Below are positions 26,607-35,495 of a stretch of DNA of 36,872 nt, in pieces. Within the stretch, counting starts at the first letter, position 1; each line of letters opens with the position of its first letter. The notes under the pieces are model-generated. The model searched no databases, was not told where the DNA came from, and was given only the letters and a program-made list of their open reading frames with translations. The translations under genes and the position numbers were made by a program. The stretch spans positions 1-36,872 of the forward strand of contig JAJRSF010000061.1 in the NCBI GenBank assembly GCA_024278935.1. Reading direction: 5' to 3'. Source of the DNA: Candidatus Zixiibacteriota bacterium. GTDB taxonomy: Bacteria > Zixibacteria > MSB-5A5 > GN15 > FEB-12.

Positions 26607-27215
26607 ATGAAAAAATTATTATTAACAACTTTAATTATACTTATGTTTTCATCCGTTTCATTTGCACAGAGTAGATTTTTAGAGGAGGGCGAAAATGGGT
26701 TTGGTTTAGGGCTAGGGTTTCAAAATACAACGACATCTACAAAAGGGATTGGCTTTGTTGATTTGGGCTACTTTTTTAATGGTAGGGTAGACTTAGGAGC
26801 TAAATATGGTAAGAATGTTAACATTAGAATAATCGCATCATACTTAAATATATCCTTAGCAAAGCAAAGCAAAGTGACTCCTTTTACTTTTAATCTGATG
26901 CTTCAAGGTGAAGTAGCAAAAAACATTTATAAATATTATTATGGATCAAAAACTTCTTCCTCTATTTTTTCGGTTGGTGGTATATTAGAACATAAATTTA
27001 GCTTAGGCAATTCAGGGATAGTTCCATTTCTATCCGTGTATCGTGCTGTTAATGATGGATCGAATAATAACTTAACTGCTGGTGGTGGATTATCATTTTT
27101 TACTGGGGGGAAAACAGTATTTTCTCTAAATGCAGGATATTACTCAACAAACGAATACCGTTATGATACCTTTGTTATAAGTCTATCTATCATGTTTAAA
27201 AAAGGTAAGAAATAA
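26607..27215 (+). CDS. Exported beta-rich protein, probable outer-membrane barrel (pair A, copy 2)
   Basis: 202 residues from ATG 26607, with GGAG 5 bp upstream and signal peptide MKKLLLTTLIILMFSSVSFA; the TTG 26589 further upstream would spoil the signal. The mature protein has barrel-like strands (NGFGLGLGFQ, GFVDLGYFFNGRVDLGAKYG, GGGLSFFTGGKTVFSLNAGYYS) and ends FVISLSIMFKKGKK. Its first 20 residues match the upstream gene almost perfectly, while the barrels have diverged more. It overlaps the next start by one base (TAATG), so the four genes are likely one operon. Function unknown. Confidence 0.82.
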   Translation: MKKLLLTTLIILMFSSVSFAQSRFLEEGENGFGLGLGFQNTTTSTKGIGFVDLGYFFNGRVDLGAKYGKNVNIRIIASYLNISLAKQSKVTPFTFNLMLQGEVAKNIYKYYYGSKTSSSIFSVGGILEHKFSLGNSGIVPFLSVYRAVNDGSNNNLTAGGGLSFFTGGKTVFSLNAGYYSTNEYRYDTFVISLSIMFKKGKK

Positions 27216-27985
27216 TGACTATTGACAACACATGTGTGAAATCTTTTTTGATAAGTACACTTTTTCTGATACTTTTTTGCAGTGTATCCACACAAGCTGA
27301 GTTGCCGTATGAAAGTGACAATAAGCATAGTTTTGTTCTGACTAGTGGATTTAAAAAGAACGACAGTTTTACTGATAACTTTCAAAACAGTTACAGCTTT
27401 AATTATTCCTTTCAAGATAAAATATCTGTAGGTATTTCGTACAGAGACTTTGCTGGTAGGTTTGTTGTTTATGAAGGTACTGGGGAATCTGGATTTTTGA
27501 ATACTACTGAGGGTGTTGACGGTAATAGTGAACAATCTAGTGCTTCTGAAAGAATTTACCAATACCCTGATAAAGCTACTTACAGTTTATATGCTCAAGT
27601 AAAACCGTTGAATCTACTACAGATTAATGCCCCTATCTCATTTTCACTATTTGTAGCAGTGCAAGTTGTTTCAGGAAGTAATATTTTTGTCGGGAACGAA
27701 GCTATAGAAGAAGTCGCAGAAAGTAAAAATTTTGTTGGAAACGTGCATATTTATAAGAAGTTTAATTTAAGTAAAAGACATTCTCTGCAACCTATAATAT
27801 CAATTGGTTATAGAGATATTTCCTATGTATCTAACAATATCAATAACTTGGGAAGAATTGGTGCTTCTCTTATCTACGCTTACAATCTAGATAAGTCTAT
27901 AAGCTTTCTTGTCGCTCCTCAAGTATATAGATTTAATAAGAGTAATGAATTTACAGTACAAGTCGGTATTTCAAATGGGTTTTGA
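27215..27985 (+). CDS. Exported beta-rich protein, probable outer-membrane barrel (pair B, copy 1)
   Basis: 256 residues with signal peptide (hydrophobic 10-24, cleavage near STQA-ELPYES). Mature protein: repeated beta-strand pattern, with HSFVLTSGFKKND, SVGISYRDFAG, SLYAQVKPLNLLQINAPISF, KRHSLQPIISIGYRDIS and a terminal strand EFTVQVGISNGF ending in Phe, as in many outer-membrane barrels. It shares these blocks in the same order with the next gene, a clear tandem duplication; this copy has an extra ~25-residue insertion (about 86-112) rich in Glu/Ser. No named family. Confidence 0.82.
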   Translation: MTIDNTCVKSFLISTLFLILFCSVSTQAELPYESDNKHSFVLTSGFKKNDSFTDNFQNSYSFNYSFQDKISVGISYRDFAGRFVVYEGTGESGFLNTTEGVDGNSEQSSASERIYQYPDKATYSLYAQVKPLNLLQINAPISFSLFVAVQVVSGSNIFVGNEAIEEVAESKNFVGNVHIYKKFNLSKRHSLQPIISIGYRDISYVSNNINNLGRIGASLIYAYNLDKSISFLVAPQVYRFNKSNEFTVQVGISNGF

Positions 27986-28004
27986 AAATAACGAGGTTAT
28001 AAAA

Positions 28005-28658
28005 ATGTATAAGCATATACTCGTTTTGTTTTTAATTCTAGCAACAACAACTATACAAGCAGAGTTGCCGTTTGAGACAAGACATAAACATAGTTTTTTT
28101 GTGACTAGTGGTATGAAGTTCGACAAACCTCTCAATGATAAACTACAAAACATTTTCACTTTTAATTATGCATATGATAATAAAATATCAGGAGGGATTT
28201 CCTACAGAGATCATAAATATGAACTTATTTACAATGAAAATTACAATTACAATACTGGGTTTTTAAATGAAGGGGAGGGCTATACTTACCAAATGACTTC
28301 TTATGTCAATTTATATGCACAAGTAAAACCATTGAATTTATTAAACTTAAACTCGCCTGTTTCTTTTTCACTGTTTGTTGTTATGCAAGATATTTCAGAT
28401 GAGAAGATTATTATAGCTAACACATTTTTTTATAAGAAATTTATTTTAAATAAAAGACATTCAATCCAACCTATAATTTCAATCGGATATGGAGACATTT
28501 CACGGGTGTCAAACATGCCTCCAATAATTATCGGTGTTGCTTTTATTTATGCATATCGTTTAGATAAGCATACAAGTGTTATCTTAACTCCGCAGTTAAA
28601 TAGGTATTGGGGAAATAATACTTACACTATTCAAGTAGGTATTTCACACGGATTATAA
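28005..28658 (+). CDS. Exported beta-rich protein, probable outer-membrane barrel (pair B, copy 2)
   Basis: 217 residues from ATG 28005, where a signal peptide begins (MYKHILVLFLILATTTIQA, then ELPFETRHKHSF); the longer in-frame start at 27909 lies inside the previous gene and would bury the signal. GAGG is 9 bp upstream. Shared blocks with the preceding gene: HSFFVTSGMKF, GISYRDHKYE, LYAQVKPLNLLNLNSPVSFSLF, KRHSIQPIISIGYGDIS, FIYAYRLDK and the terminal VGISHGL. It converges on nnr with 10 bp between stops. Function unknown. Confidence 0.82.
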   Translation: MYKHILVLFLILATTTIQAELPFETRHKHSFFVTSGMKFDKPLNDKLQNIFTFNYAYDNKISGGISYRDHKYELIYNENYNYNTGFLNEGEGYTYQMTSYVNLYAQVKPLNLLNLNSPVSFSLFVVMQDISDEKIIIANTFFYKKFILNKRHSIQPIISIGYGDISRVSNMPPIIIGVAFIYAYRLDKHTSVILTPQLNRYWGNNTYTIQVGISHGL

Positions 28659-28668
28659 TTAGTTAGAT

Positions 28669-30207
28669 TTACTCAAGCATCATGAATGCATCGGGGAGGA
28701 AGTCGATAATATCAGAAGCGATCATCGAACGTTCACCATATTCATACGAGGCAAGGTCACCTGCCAACCCATGCACAAAGACACCGCATAGTGCCGAGTC
28801 GATAGGCTCTATCCCCTGAGCAAGCAGTGAGCCGATAACGCCCGAAAGCACATCGCCGGAACCACCAACAGCCATCCCATTGTTCCCTGTCTGATTGACA
28901 TATACTTCTCCATCGTAGTGTGCCACCACAGTCGGTGAACCTTTCAACACTAAGATAGTCTGATGTTCTATTGCAAATTTACGAGCGATTTCTATACGAG
29001 AATGAATGTCATTCGGGACATCGATGCCAGTCAGATTTTTGAATTCTTTTGGGTGCGGAGTCAGAATAAGTTCCGCTTGTGTATCTTCAAGAATTTGCAA
29101 CTCACCGTTTAAAGCATGCAGTCCGTCGGCATCAATGACCGCAGGTTTTTCAAGAGACAAAAGGAGTCGACAGATAAGTTCTTTTGTTTCAAAGTGTCGT
29201 CCTATCCCCGGTCCAATAACTACAGCATCATTTTCAGATGCAATAATTTTTACTTCGCCTAAAGCACGCTTAGCGAGACAACCTTTTTTTGCAACATCAG
29301 GTAAGCCGTAGGTGGTAACATCAATAATAGATGGTGCTATAATCGGAAGAGTCGTATGCGGACAACCTATTTTTGCCATACCACAACCAGAACGAAGCGA
29401 CGATTGAGCAGCCAAAACAGCGGCACCAGTCAAACCGGTTGAACCTGCGAGAAGAAACAGTTTACCGAATGTACCTTTATGCCCGTCAGCCTGTCGAATC
29501 GGCAACGTGTTAGCAACGTAGGCAGGAGTAATCAGATTATTATGCAGAGCAAACGAATCAAAATCTTCAATGGGAATTCCAATCGGAATAATGTCAACAT
29601 CGCCGGCAACTTCACGACCGGGCGAAACATACAAGCCATACTTCGGAAGCCCGATTGTATAGGTAAAGTCAGCAACGATAACAGAACCTTCGTACGTACC
29701 GTTGTCAGCTTGTAAGCCAGAAGGCATGTCGAGTGCGATAATTTCTTGTGGCTGTATATTGATATAATCTATAATGTCAGATGACAAATCTTTTGGTGAG
29801 CCAGAGAACCCTGTACCGAAAAGAGCGTCGATAATAAAATCGGATTCTAAAAGTTCAGGAAGTTCGTCGACCGATTTAATTTCAGTTGTTTCGATTTCTA
29901 ATTCTTTTATAAGATCATAATTTTGTTTGGAATCATCTGAAAAAGAATCAGGAGAACCTATATGATAAAATTGTACTTCAAATCCTGCCAAGAAAAGAAA
30001 ACGACCAACAACGAACCCATCTCCCCCGTTGTTTCCTTTACCACAAAAAATCGTAAAGACAGCATCGTCGAGTTCTAGAGTAAGGTCAGCAATAATTGCC
30101 TGAGCAATTCCACGTCCGGCATTTTCCATAAGCTCGATAGATGGAACCCCACCGTCGATAGCTTTTTGGTCAATCTGACGCATCACATCCGATGTGACTA
30201 GTTTCAT
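28669..30207 (-). CDS. nnr: Bifunctional NAD(P)HX epimerase / ADP-dependent NAD(P)HX dehydratase
   Basis: 512 residues, matching the bifunctional YjeF/NnrDE enzyme. The N-terminal epimerase domain (about 1-215) has IELMENAGRGIAQAI and FCGKGNNGGDGFVVGR, the K+ and substrate loop. The C-terminal ribokinase-like dehydratase (about 230-505) has GKLFLLAGSTGLTGA, GPGIGRHFE, VIDADGLHAL, LTPHPKEFKNLTG, VLKGSPTVV and NNGMAVGGSGDVLSGVIGSLLAQG. It repairs hydrated NADH and NADPH in the cytoplasm. It starts 29 bp after lon on the same strand and probably shares its transcript. Confidence 0.97.
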   Translation of the reverse strand: MKLVTSDVMRQIDQKAIDGGVPSIELMENAGRGIAQAIIADLTLELDDAVFTIFCGKGNNGGDGFVVGRFLFLAGFEVQFYHIGSPDSFSDDSKQNYDLIKELEIETTEIKSVDELPELLESDFIIDALFGTGFSGSPKDLSSDIIDYINIQPQEIIALDMPSGLQADNGTYEGSVIVADFTYTIGLPKYGLYVSPGREVAGDVDIIPIGIPIEDFDSFALHNNLITPAYVANTLPIRQADGHKGTFGKLFLLAGSTGLTGAAVLAAQSSLRSGCGMAKIGCPHTTLPIIAPSIIDVTTYGLPDVAKKGCLAKRALGEVKIIASENDAVVIGPGIGRHFETKELICRLLLSLEKPAVIDADGLHALNGELQILEDTQAELILTPHPKEFKNLTGIDVPNDIHSRIEIARKFAIEHQTILVLKGSPTVVAHYDGEVYVNQTGNNGMAVGGSGDVLSGVIGSLLAQGIEPIDSALCGVFVHGLAGDLASYEYGERSMIASDIIDFLPDAFMMLE

Positions 30208-30236
30208 ATTGATTTCTTTCTGTAGAAAAACCTGCT

Positions 30237-32597
30237 TTATTTTTTCTTTGTTTTGCTCATTGGTTCAAGTGCAAATTTAACAGCCGGAAGAACATGCGAA
30301 AAGAATTTTAATTTAATATTCTTCTTAATTTCAACTGGCAAATCAAGAGTGTCTTTTCTGTTTTCTTCAGGGAGCAAGACAGTTTTCACACCCGAACGAT
30401 AGGCACCGAGAAGTTTTTCTTTTAAGCCACCGATAGGAAGAAGTTGTCCACGCAAAGTAATTTCCCCTGTCATTGCAAGTGCCGGTTTTACTTTACGCCC
30501 GGTAAACAACGACGAAAGTGCTACTATCATTGTGATACCTGCTGACGGACCATCTTTTGGAGTTGCCCCCGATGGTACATGCAGATGGATATCTTTTTTC
30601 TCAAAAGTCGCGTCGGTCAGTCCAAGGTCTTTGGCGTTGGAACGAATAAACGACAAGGCAGCTTTGGCAGATTCTTTCATGACTTCACCTAAATGCCCGG
30701 TGAGTGTCAAGGTATTGTTGCCAGCCATAGAAGTTGCTTCGATAAACAAAATTTCACCGCCAACCGATGTATAGGCACGCCCGGGTACAACTCCAATCAT
30801 AGATTCTCTGGAGAGTCCTTCGCGAGTGAATTTTTGAGGTCCTAACAGTTTTGGAATATCTTCACCGGTGTATGTAATTTTTTTCTTATAACCAGAAGCA
30901 ATCTTACGAGCTGCTTTACGAATAACCGATGCCATTTCACGTTCAAGATTTCGAAGTCCGGCTTCACGAGTGTAGCCATCAATGACTACTTTAACAGCTG
31001 AATCATGAATTTTCAATTGTGAATTTTTGACACCATGGTTCTCAAGTTGTTTTGGAATCAAATGCTCTTTGGCTATCGCAAGTTTTTCTATATCGGTATA
31101 GCCAGGGAGATTAATGATTTCCATACGGTCACGAAGCACAGCCGGAATTGGTTCCAGCCAGTTTGCCGTTGTGACAAACATTACTTTTGACAGGTCAAAA
31201 GGAAGTTCTAAATAGTAATCTGAAAATGTATCATTTTGTTCCGGGTCTAAAACCTCAAGCAGTGCCGAAGCAGGATCGCCACGGAAATCGGAACCGAGTT
31301 TATCAATTTCGTCAAGCATAATAACAGGATTGTTAGAACCACATTTTTTCAAAGACTGAATAATACGACCCGGCATAGCACCGATATAGGTTCTTCGATG
31401 TCCCCGAATCTCAGCTTCATCACGCATACCGCCCAAAGATACCCGAGAGAATTCTCGTCCCATCGCTTTGGCGATAGATTTTCCAAGTGAAGTTTTACCA
31501 ACTCCCGGAGGTCCTACAAAACAGAGGATAGGTCCTTTGATATCTGCTTTTAATTTTCGTACTGCAAGATGTTCTAATATACGATCTTTAATTTTTACTA
31601 AATTATAATGATCTTCATCAAGAACCTTTTTCGCTTTTTTCAAGTCGAGTTTGTCTTCGGTTGAAATTGACCATGGCATAGAAATAAGCCAGTCAATATA
31701 TGTTCGCGAGACAGTATACTCCGCCGATGATGGCGACATGTGCGATAGACGGTCGAGCTCTTTGAGTGCAGCAGCTTCGACTTGTTCAGACATATTGGCA
31801 TCGAGAATTTTTTCTTCGAACTCTTCGATTTCATTATGATCGTCGGTATCACCCAGTTCTTTTTTGATAGCACGCATTTGCTCACGCAGAATATAATCAC
31901 GCTGTGATTTTCCAAGTTCGCTGGCTGCTTTTGCCTGTATCTTTTGAGAAATTTCTAAGACTTCAATTTCACGATTTAAAATTGTATACACTTTTTTGAA
32001 TCGTTTTAAAACGTTCAGCTCTTCTAAAATTTCTTGTTTCTGATTCGCCTCAATTTGAAGATTCGATGCAAGGTAATCAGCAAGTTTAGATGGTGTGTCC
32101 TGGTTCATTGCCGAGGCGTGTAAATCTTCTGAAACAGATGGAACCAGTTCGATAAATAATTTTAGTTTTTCCATTATCGAATGTTTCATCGCATCCATTT
32201 TAACTTGGTCAGCAAGAGTCTCTTTTACATTAGTTACTTCTGCTGATAAAAATGGTCCTGTTGCAGCGACCCGTTTAATTTTTATACGGCTGAGTCCTTG
32301 AATTAAAAAACGTACCGAACCATCAGGGAACCGAAGCATCTTTAAAATATTTCCAGAGACACCAATCTCGTGTAAATCATCAAGTCCCGGGTTTTCTACT
32401 TTTTCATCTTTTTGTAAAAACATCGCAATCCGAGAACCACGCATAAGAGCATCATCAACCATGCGAGTCTGTTCGGGATCGGTAATCATCAACGGAACTA
32501 TTAAAAATGGAAACACGATCGTTCCTTTTAGTGGGAGAATCGGAAGTACTTTGTTATCTGATGATTTTATTTTTTTCTTTTCTTTCATTTCTGTCAC
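30237..32597 (-). CDS. lon: Lon ATP-dependent protease
   Basis: 786 residues, typical LonA. An N-terminal substrate-binding domain (LPILPLKGTIVFPFLIVPLMI) is followed by the AAA+ module with GPPGVGKTSLGKS, MLDEIDKLGSDFRGDPASALLEVLDPEQN and sensor regions. The C-terminal peptidase has Ser685 in PKDGPSAGITM and Lys728 in GGLKEKLL, 43 residues apart as in E. coli. It degrades damaged and regulatory proteins in the cytoplasm. The GTG start at 32597 is supported by AAAGG 7 bp upstream; the next ATG (32588) is too far from it. A TTGACA and a 15-bp palindrome lie 127-146 bp upstream. It is co-directional with ychF (before) and nnr (after). Confidence 0.98.
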   Translation of the reverse strand: MTEMKEKKKIKSSDNKVLPILPLKGTIVFPFLIVPLMITDPEQTRMVDDALMRGSRIAMFLQKDEKVENPGLDDLHEIGVSGNILKMLRFPDGSVRFLIQGLSRIKIKRVAATGPFLSAEVTNVKETLADQVKMDAMKHSIMEKLKLFIELVPSVSEDLHASAMNQDTPSKLADYLASNLQIEANQKQEILEELNVLKRFKKVYTILNREIEVLEISQKIQAKAASELGKSQRDYILREQMRAIKKELGDTDDHNEIEEFEEKILDANMSEQVEAAALKELDRLSHMSPSSAEYTVSRTYIDWLISMPWSISTEDKLDLKKAKKVLDEDHYNLVKIKDRILEHLAVRKLKADIKGPILCFVGPPGVGKTSLGKSIAKAMGREFSRVSLGGMRDEAEIRGHRRTYIGAMPGRIIQSLKKCGSNNPVIMLDEIDKLGSDFRGDPASALLEVLDPEQNDTFSDYYLELPFDLSKVMFVTTANWLEPIPAVLRDRMEIINLPGYTDIEKLAIAKEHLIPKQLENHGVKNSQLKIHDSAVKVVIDGYTREAGLRNLEREMASVIRKAARKIASGYKKKITYTGEDIPKLLGPQKFTREGLSRESMIGVVPGRAYTSVGGEILFIEATSMAGNNTLTLTGHLGEVMKESAKAALSFIRSNAKDLGLTDATFEKKDIHLHVPSGATPKDGPSAGITMIVALSSLFTGRKVKPALAMTGEITLRGQLLPIGGLKEKLLGAYRSGVKTVLLPEENRKDTLDLPVEIKKNIKLKFFSHVLPAVKFALEPMSKTKKK

Positions 32598-32699
32598 GGT
32601 AAAACCTTTTTCTTTTAAGTCACATTCTTTATGACTTTATCGGCATTCCTGCTCAAATTTTGAACAGCTAAATTACTAATACTCTAACACACACTATCT

Positions 32700-32743
32700 A
32701 AATAAGTTCACATCGCATCGCACTGTCAAGATATAAAATATCT
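32700..32743 (-). promoter_or_regulatory. Candidate lon promoter with adjoining palindrome
   Basis: On the minus strand a perfect TTGACA (complement of 32724-32729) is followed 18 bp later by a weak TTATTT. Immediately upstream, overlapping the -35 by one base, is the perfect palindrome AGATAT-AAA-ATATCT (32729-32743). It does not match CIRCE or HAIR heat-shock operators as I remember them. Confidence 0.4.
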
Positions 32744-32809
32744 CACATAACATGAAGCGATAGAAACATTTACCATCTTTTATACCTATAATTTGTAAAG
32801 GATTATAAA

Positions 32810-33862
32810 TTAAACGTTGAAGCGGAAATTGACTACATCGCCATCACAGACGATATACTCTTTCCCTTCAAGTCGGAACTTTCCGGCAGCTTTGACCTCT
32901 TTTTCAGAGCCAAACTCGATAAAGTCTTCGTATTTCATTACTTCGGCACGGATAAAACCACGCTCGATATCGGAGTGAATCACACCCGCAGATTTTTGGG
33001 CAGTGAAGCCTTTGCGGATTGTCCAGGCACGAGCTTCGATTTCGCCCGCAGTAAGAAATGAAATCAGCCCAAGTAAGTTGTATGATTTTTGTACGACAAC
33101 ATCAACGGCAGGAGCTTTGATTCCTAACTCTTCCATAAACATTGTGCGGTCGTCATCATCGAGAGTGATAAGTTCCATTTCGATTTTACCACAAATAGAA
33201 GCCAGCTCACGTTTGTTGGCAGAGATGAAATCATCAAACTGTTTTTCAATTTCAGATGCGGTCGCTATTTTTTCTTCGGAAAGATTAACAACAATCAGAA
33301 GTGGTTTTTCGGTCATGAACATATAGCCACGAAGCGATTTGCGTTCGTCGTCGTTGATGTCGATATCGATCATCAGTTTTTCTTCTTCAAGATGAGTCAG
33401 ACATCTTTTGAGAAGTTCAACTTCCTGAATAAGTGTTTTATCGTTGGTAGTCCGAATTCGTTTGTTGCGGCGTTCGATATTTGTTTCAACCATGACCTGA
33501 TCGGCAAGAATCATCTCGTCGATAATATCTTTCATATCTGTTTTCGGATCGGCGTCACCTGAGAATGCATCGAGTACCAACATGAGGGCATCCATCTGTC
33601 GTAAATCGGCAGAGATTTCCAGTTCGGTAGATTCTTTCCCTTTGCCGGAAAATCCGGGGGCATCGAGAAATTCGATTTCGGCGTATACTATTTTTTTGGC
33701 ACTCACTAAAACGGAAAGTTTTTCAAGCCGTTCATCAGGTACTTTTATGATCGCTTTGTGAATCGCTTTTGAGAAATCACCAACTGCTTCTTGCTGCCCC
33801 GAGGCGGCGTTAAAAACAGTGGTTTTTCCAGACTGAGGTTTTCCAATTATTCCAAGTTTCAT
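32810..33862 (-). CDS. ychF: YchF/Ola1-type P-loop ATPase with atypical G1 motif
   Basis: 350 residues, slightly short for YchF (about 363). The G domain starts MKLGIIGKPQSGKTTVFNAASG, where classical YchF has GLPNVGKSTLFNA. The G3 region reads LDAPGFSG rather than DIAGLV. The G4 region is VVNLSEEK, the NxxE type that gives YchF its ATP preference. The helical insertion and the C-terminal TGS-like domain (AGVIHSDIERGFIRAEVMKYEDF, ending CDGDVVNFRFNV) are well conserved and secure the family. It is ribosome- and 70S-associated, with a role in translation and stress. These replacements suggest a distinct YchF subfamily. The ATG has no Shine-Dalgarno; see the promoter feature. Confidence 0.93.
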   Translation of the reverse strand: MKLGIIGKPQSGKTTVFNAASGQQEAVGDFSKAIHKAIIKVPDERLEKLSVLVSAKKIVYAEIEFLDAPGFSGKGKESTELEISADLRQMDALMLVLDAFSGDADPKTDMKDIIDEMILADQVMVETNIERRNKRIRTTNDKTLIQEVELLKRCLTHLEEEKLMIDIDINDDERKSLRGYMFMTEKPLLIVVNLSEEKIATASEIEKQFDDFISANKRELASICGKIEMELITLDDDDRTMFMEELGIKAPAVDVVVQKSYNLLGLISFLTAGEIEARAWTIRKGFTAQKSAGVIHSDIERGFIRAEVMKYEDFIEFGSEKEVKAAGKFRLEGKEYIVCDGDVVNFRFNV

Positions 33863-33870
33863 AGGGGCTA

Positions 33871-33899
33871 ATAGTACGGGAAAAAGGGCAGTTTGGCAA
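33871..33899 (-). promoter_or_regulatory. ychF promoter predicting a leaderless mRNA
   Basis: The minus strand has TTGCCA (33899-33894), a 17-bp spacer and TACTAT (33876-33871). Only 8 bp separate the -10 box from the ychF ATG, about where transcription would start, so the mRNA would begin at or within a few bases of the start codon. The absence of a Shine-Dalgarno is consistent. Confidence 0.55.
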
Positions 33900-33916
33900 G
33901 TGGGAATTTAGGGGGT

Positions 33917-35299
33917 TTATTCAGTTTTATAGACGAGAATATGGGGGCGTTTCTCAATATTCTCGTATTCACTAGAATATAGAGCTAAAGTACTAGAGCA
34001 CATATAATAACATGATTCGTTTTGATACTTTATGAGTATTCCCGTCGTATCCGAAAAGATTTCATCATTTACTGAAATTTTTATAATCCATTTTGCAGAA
34101 TCGTTAACAACTGGCAATATGATAATAGAGTTTGTGTTTGGAGCAGGTTGATCTTCCCAGGTAATTGTGGATTCATCCCAATCTGATGTTAAACCTGAAA
34201 TAACAATATTATTACTAGAAGAAATATAACCTGTTGAAAATATTAGTTTCACAGAGTCCGAATTTGTAAAATCAATTATAGGTAATTTTATAAAAACCCT
34301 ACTTGCCCAATGGTCTATATAAAGACCTTGTATCATTGAGAAATCTTCAAGATGATTATATGAAACCTCAAGATGTTTAAAATCACCAAAATTTACATCT
34401 TCACTACTAGTTGAAGAAATTCCATCATAAGGTTTATATGTATGAGTTTGCACCATTGCATCTTGTTCTATCCAGAACGTATCTATCATTGGCTTTGTGA
34501 GTTCAAAGTCTTTTGAGAAATCAGCTTTACTTGAAATAAATTCAATAGTTTGACCAGAATAAATTGACGAATGAATCTGTAACTGATGTTCACCTATAAA
34601 TATATTTTCAAATAGATATTCACCATTTATATCTGTTGTGTCATACAAGCTATCATCTAGTACAACTTCAATTCCACTCAGAAGACCATCAACAGGATGT
34701 GTGACAGTTCCGGAAATATTATATCCTTGCCGGACTAATTGTATATTTATAGATATGTCAGCATTTGTAATTTCAAAACTATCACTGAAAATATAATAGT
34801 CAGAATAATCGCAACTCATAATTCTTTGCCCCGAAGGAATATTTTGAAAATTAAACTCACCGTTTATATCAGTTGTATCTCTAAGATGCTCTAACACAAC
34901 AATAGCTCCTTCAACAACGGCTCCTATTGTATCAGTTACAATTCCAGCGACAGCATGTACCGGACCATTTCGCATCTTGATTGCATAGCTTCTATTGGAA
35001 GAAATATTTAGAACACTAGTTGTAGTTGTGTCAAATTGTTCATGGACAGCCTGTATAGCATACTCCCCCTTGGGGATATCAATAGAATATTTACCTAGAG
35101 AATCTGAAGTTGTTGTATAGTCTCCAACTTTGATTTCAGTATTTGAAATATAACTGAAATACCCGTTTACTTCTTGAAATACATACCCCGATAACTGAAC
35201 AGTCTCTTCAGATTGTGTGACTGTTTTATCTTCGCAAGCTAGGAATAAGCAGAACACTCCTATTGCAATTATAATTGTAAAAATTTTATACTTTGACAT
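33917..35299 (-). CDS. Surface lipoprotein with three carboxypeptidase-regulatory-like domains and a DNRLRE-like module
   Basis: 460 residues. The signal peptide ends in lipobox LFLAC with Cys22. Three consecutive beta-sandwich repeats of the CarboxypepD_reg type follow: about 35-110 (LSGYVFQEV ... SLGKYSIDIPKGEYAIQAVHE), 113-190 (VAGIVTDTIGAVVEGAIVVLE ... DTTDINGEFNFQNIPSGQ) and 193-268 (ISGTVTHPVDGLLSGIEVVLDD ... DTTDINGEYLFENIFIGEHQL). Repeats 2 and 3 share DTTDINGE. The C-terminal ~180 residues resemble the DNRLRE extracellular module, with LTSDWDESTITWEDQPAPNT and a final RPHILVYKT. No catalytic domain is present, so it probably has a structural or adhesive role on the cell surface. It is isolated; 54 bp upstream of its stop side lies ychF. 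Confidence 0.88.
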   Translation of the reverse strand: MSKYKIFTIIIAIGVFCLFLACEDKTVTQSEETVQLSGYVFQEVNGYFSYISNTEIKVGDYTTTSDSLGKYSIDIPKGEYAIQAVHEQFDTTTTSVLNISSNRSYAIKMRNGPVHAVAGIVTDTIGAVVEGAIVVLEHLRDTTDINGEFNFQNIPSGQRIMSCDYSDYYIFSDSFEITNADISINIQLVRQGYNISGTVTHPVDGLLSGIEVVLDDSLYDTTDINGEYLFENIFIGEHQLQIHSSIYSGQTIEFISSKADFSKDFELTKPMIDTFWIEQDAMVQTHTYKPYDGISSTSSEDVNFGDFKHLEVSYNHLEDFSMIQGLYIDHWASRVFIKLPIIDFTNSDSVKLIFSTGYISSSNNIVISGLTSDWDESTITWEDQPAPNTNSIIILPVVNDSAKWIIKISVNDEIFSDTTGILIKYQNESCYYMCSSTLALYSSEYENIEKRPHILVYKTE

Positions 35300-35394
35300 A
35301 AACTCACCCCATTAATTGGTCATATTTAAATAAACGTATCATTGATTTTTTTGTCAAATAAATTTTTTTTAGTTATATTAGACTTTTTTTTGAA

Positions 35395-35484
35395 ACACCC
35401 CTTAATCCCCTCTTACAAGAGAGGAAATAACAATGATAAAAACATAAAGACAAGCAACAGTAGGTCGGGTTCTTCCCTACTGAC
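35395..35484 (+). repeat. Dispersed composite repeat, copy 2
   Basis: It starts ACACCCCTTAATCCCCTC with a partly complementary AAGAGAGG, has an A-rich middle, then CAGTAGGTCGGGT ending in the hairpin CAGTAGG / CCTACTG (35458-35482). It has the same block order as 18211-18304, in the same orientation, and sits between the lipoprotein and CPBP protease genes, close to the latter's stop codon. Confidence 0.7.
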
Positions 35485-35495
35485 AATTTTTAAAT

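Noticed and set aside
27909-28004. Longer start for the last barrel-like gene
   Set aside because: It overlaps the end of the previous gene and would place 32 residues before a clean signal peptide starting at 28005.
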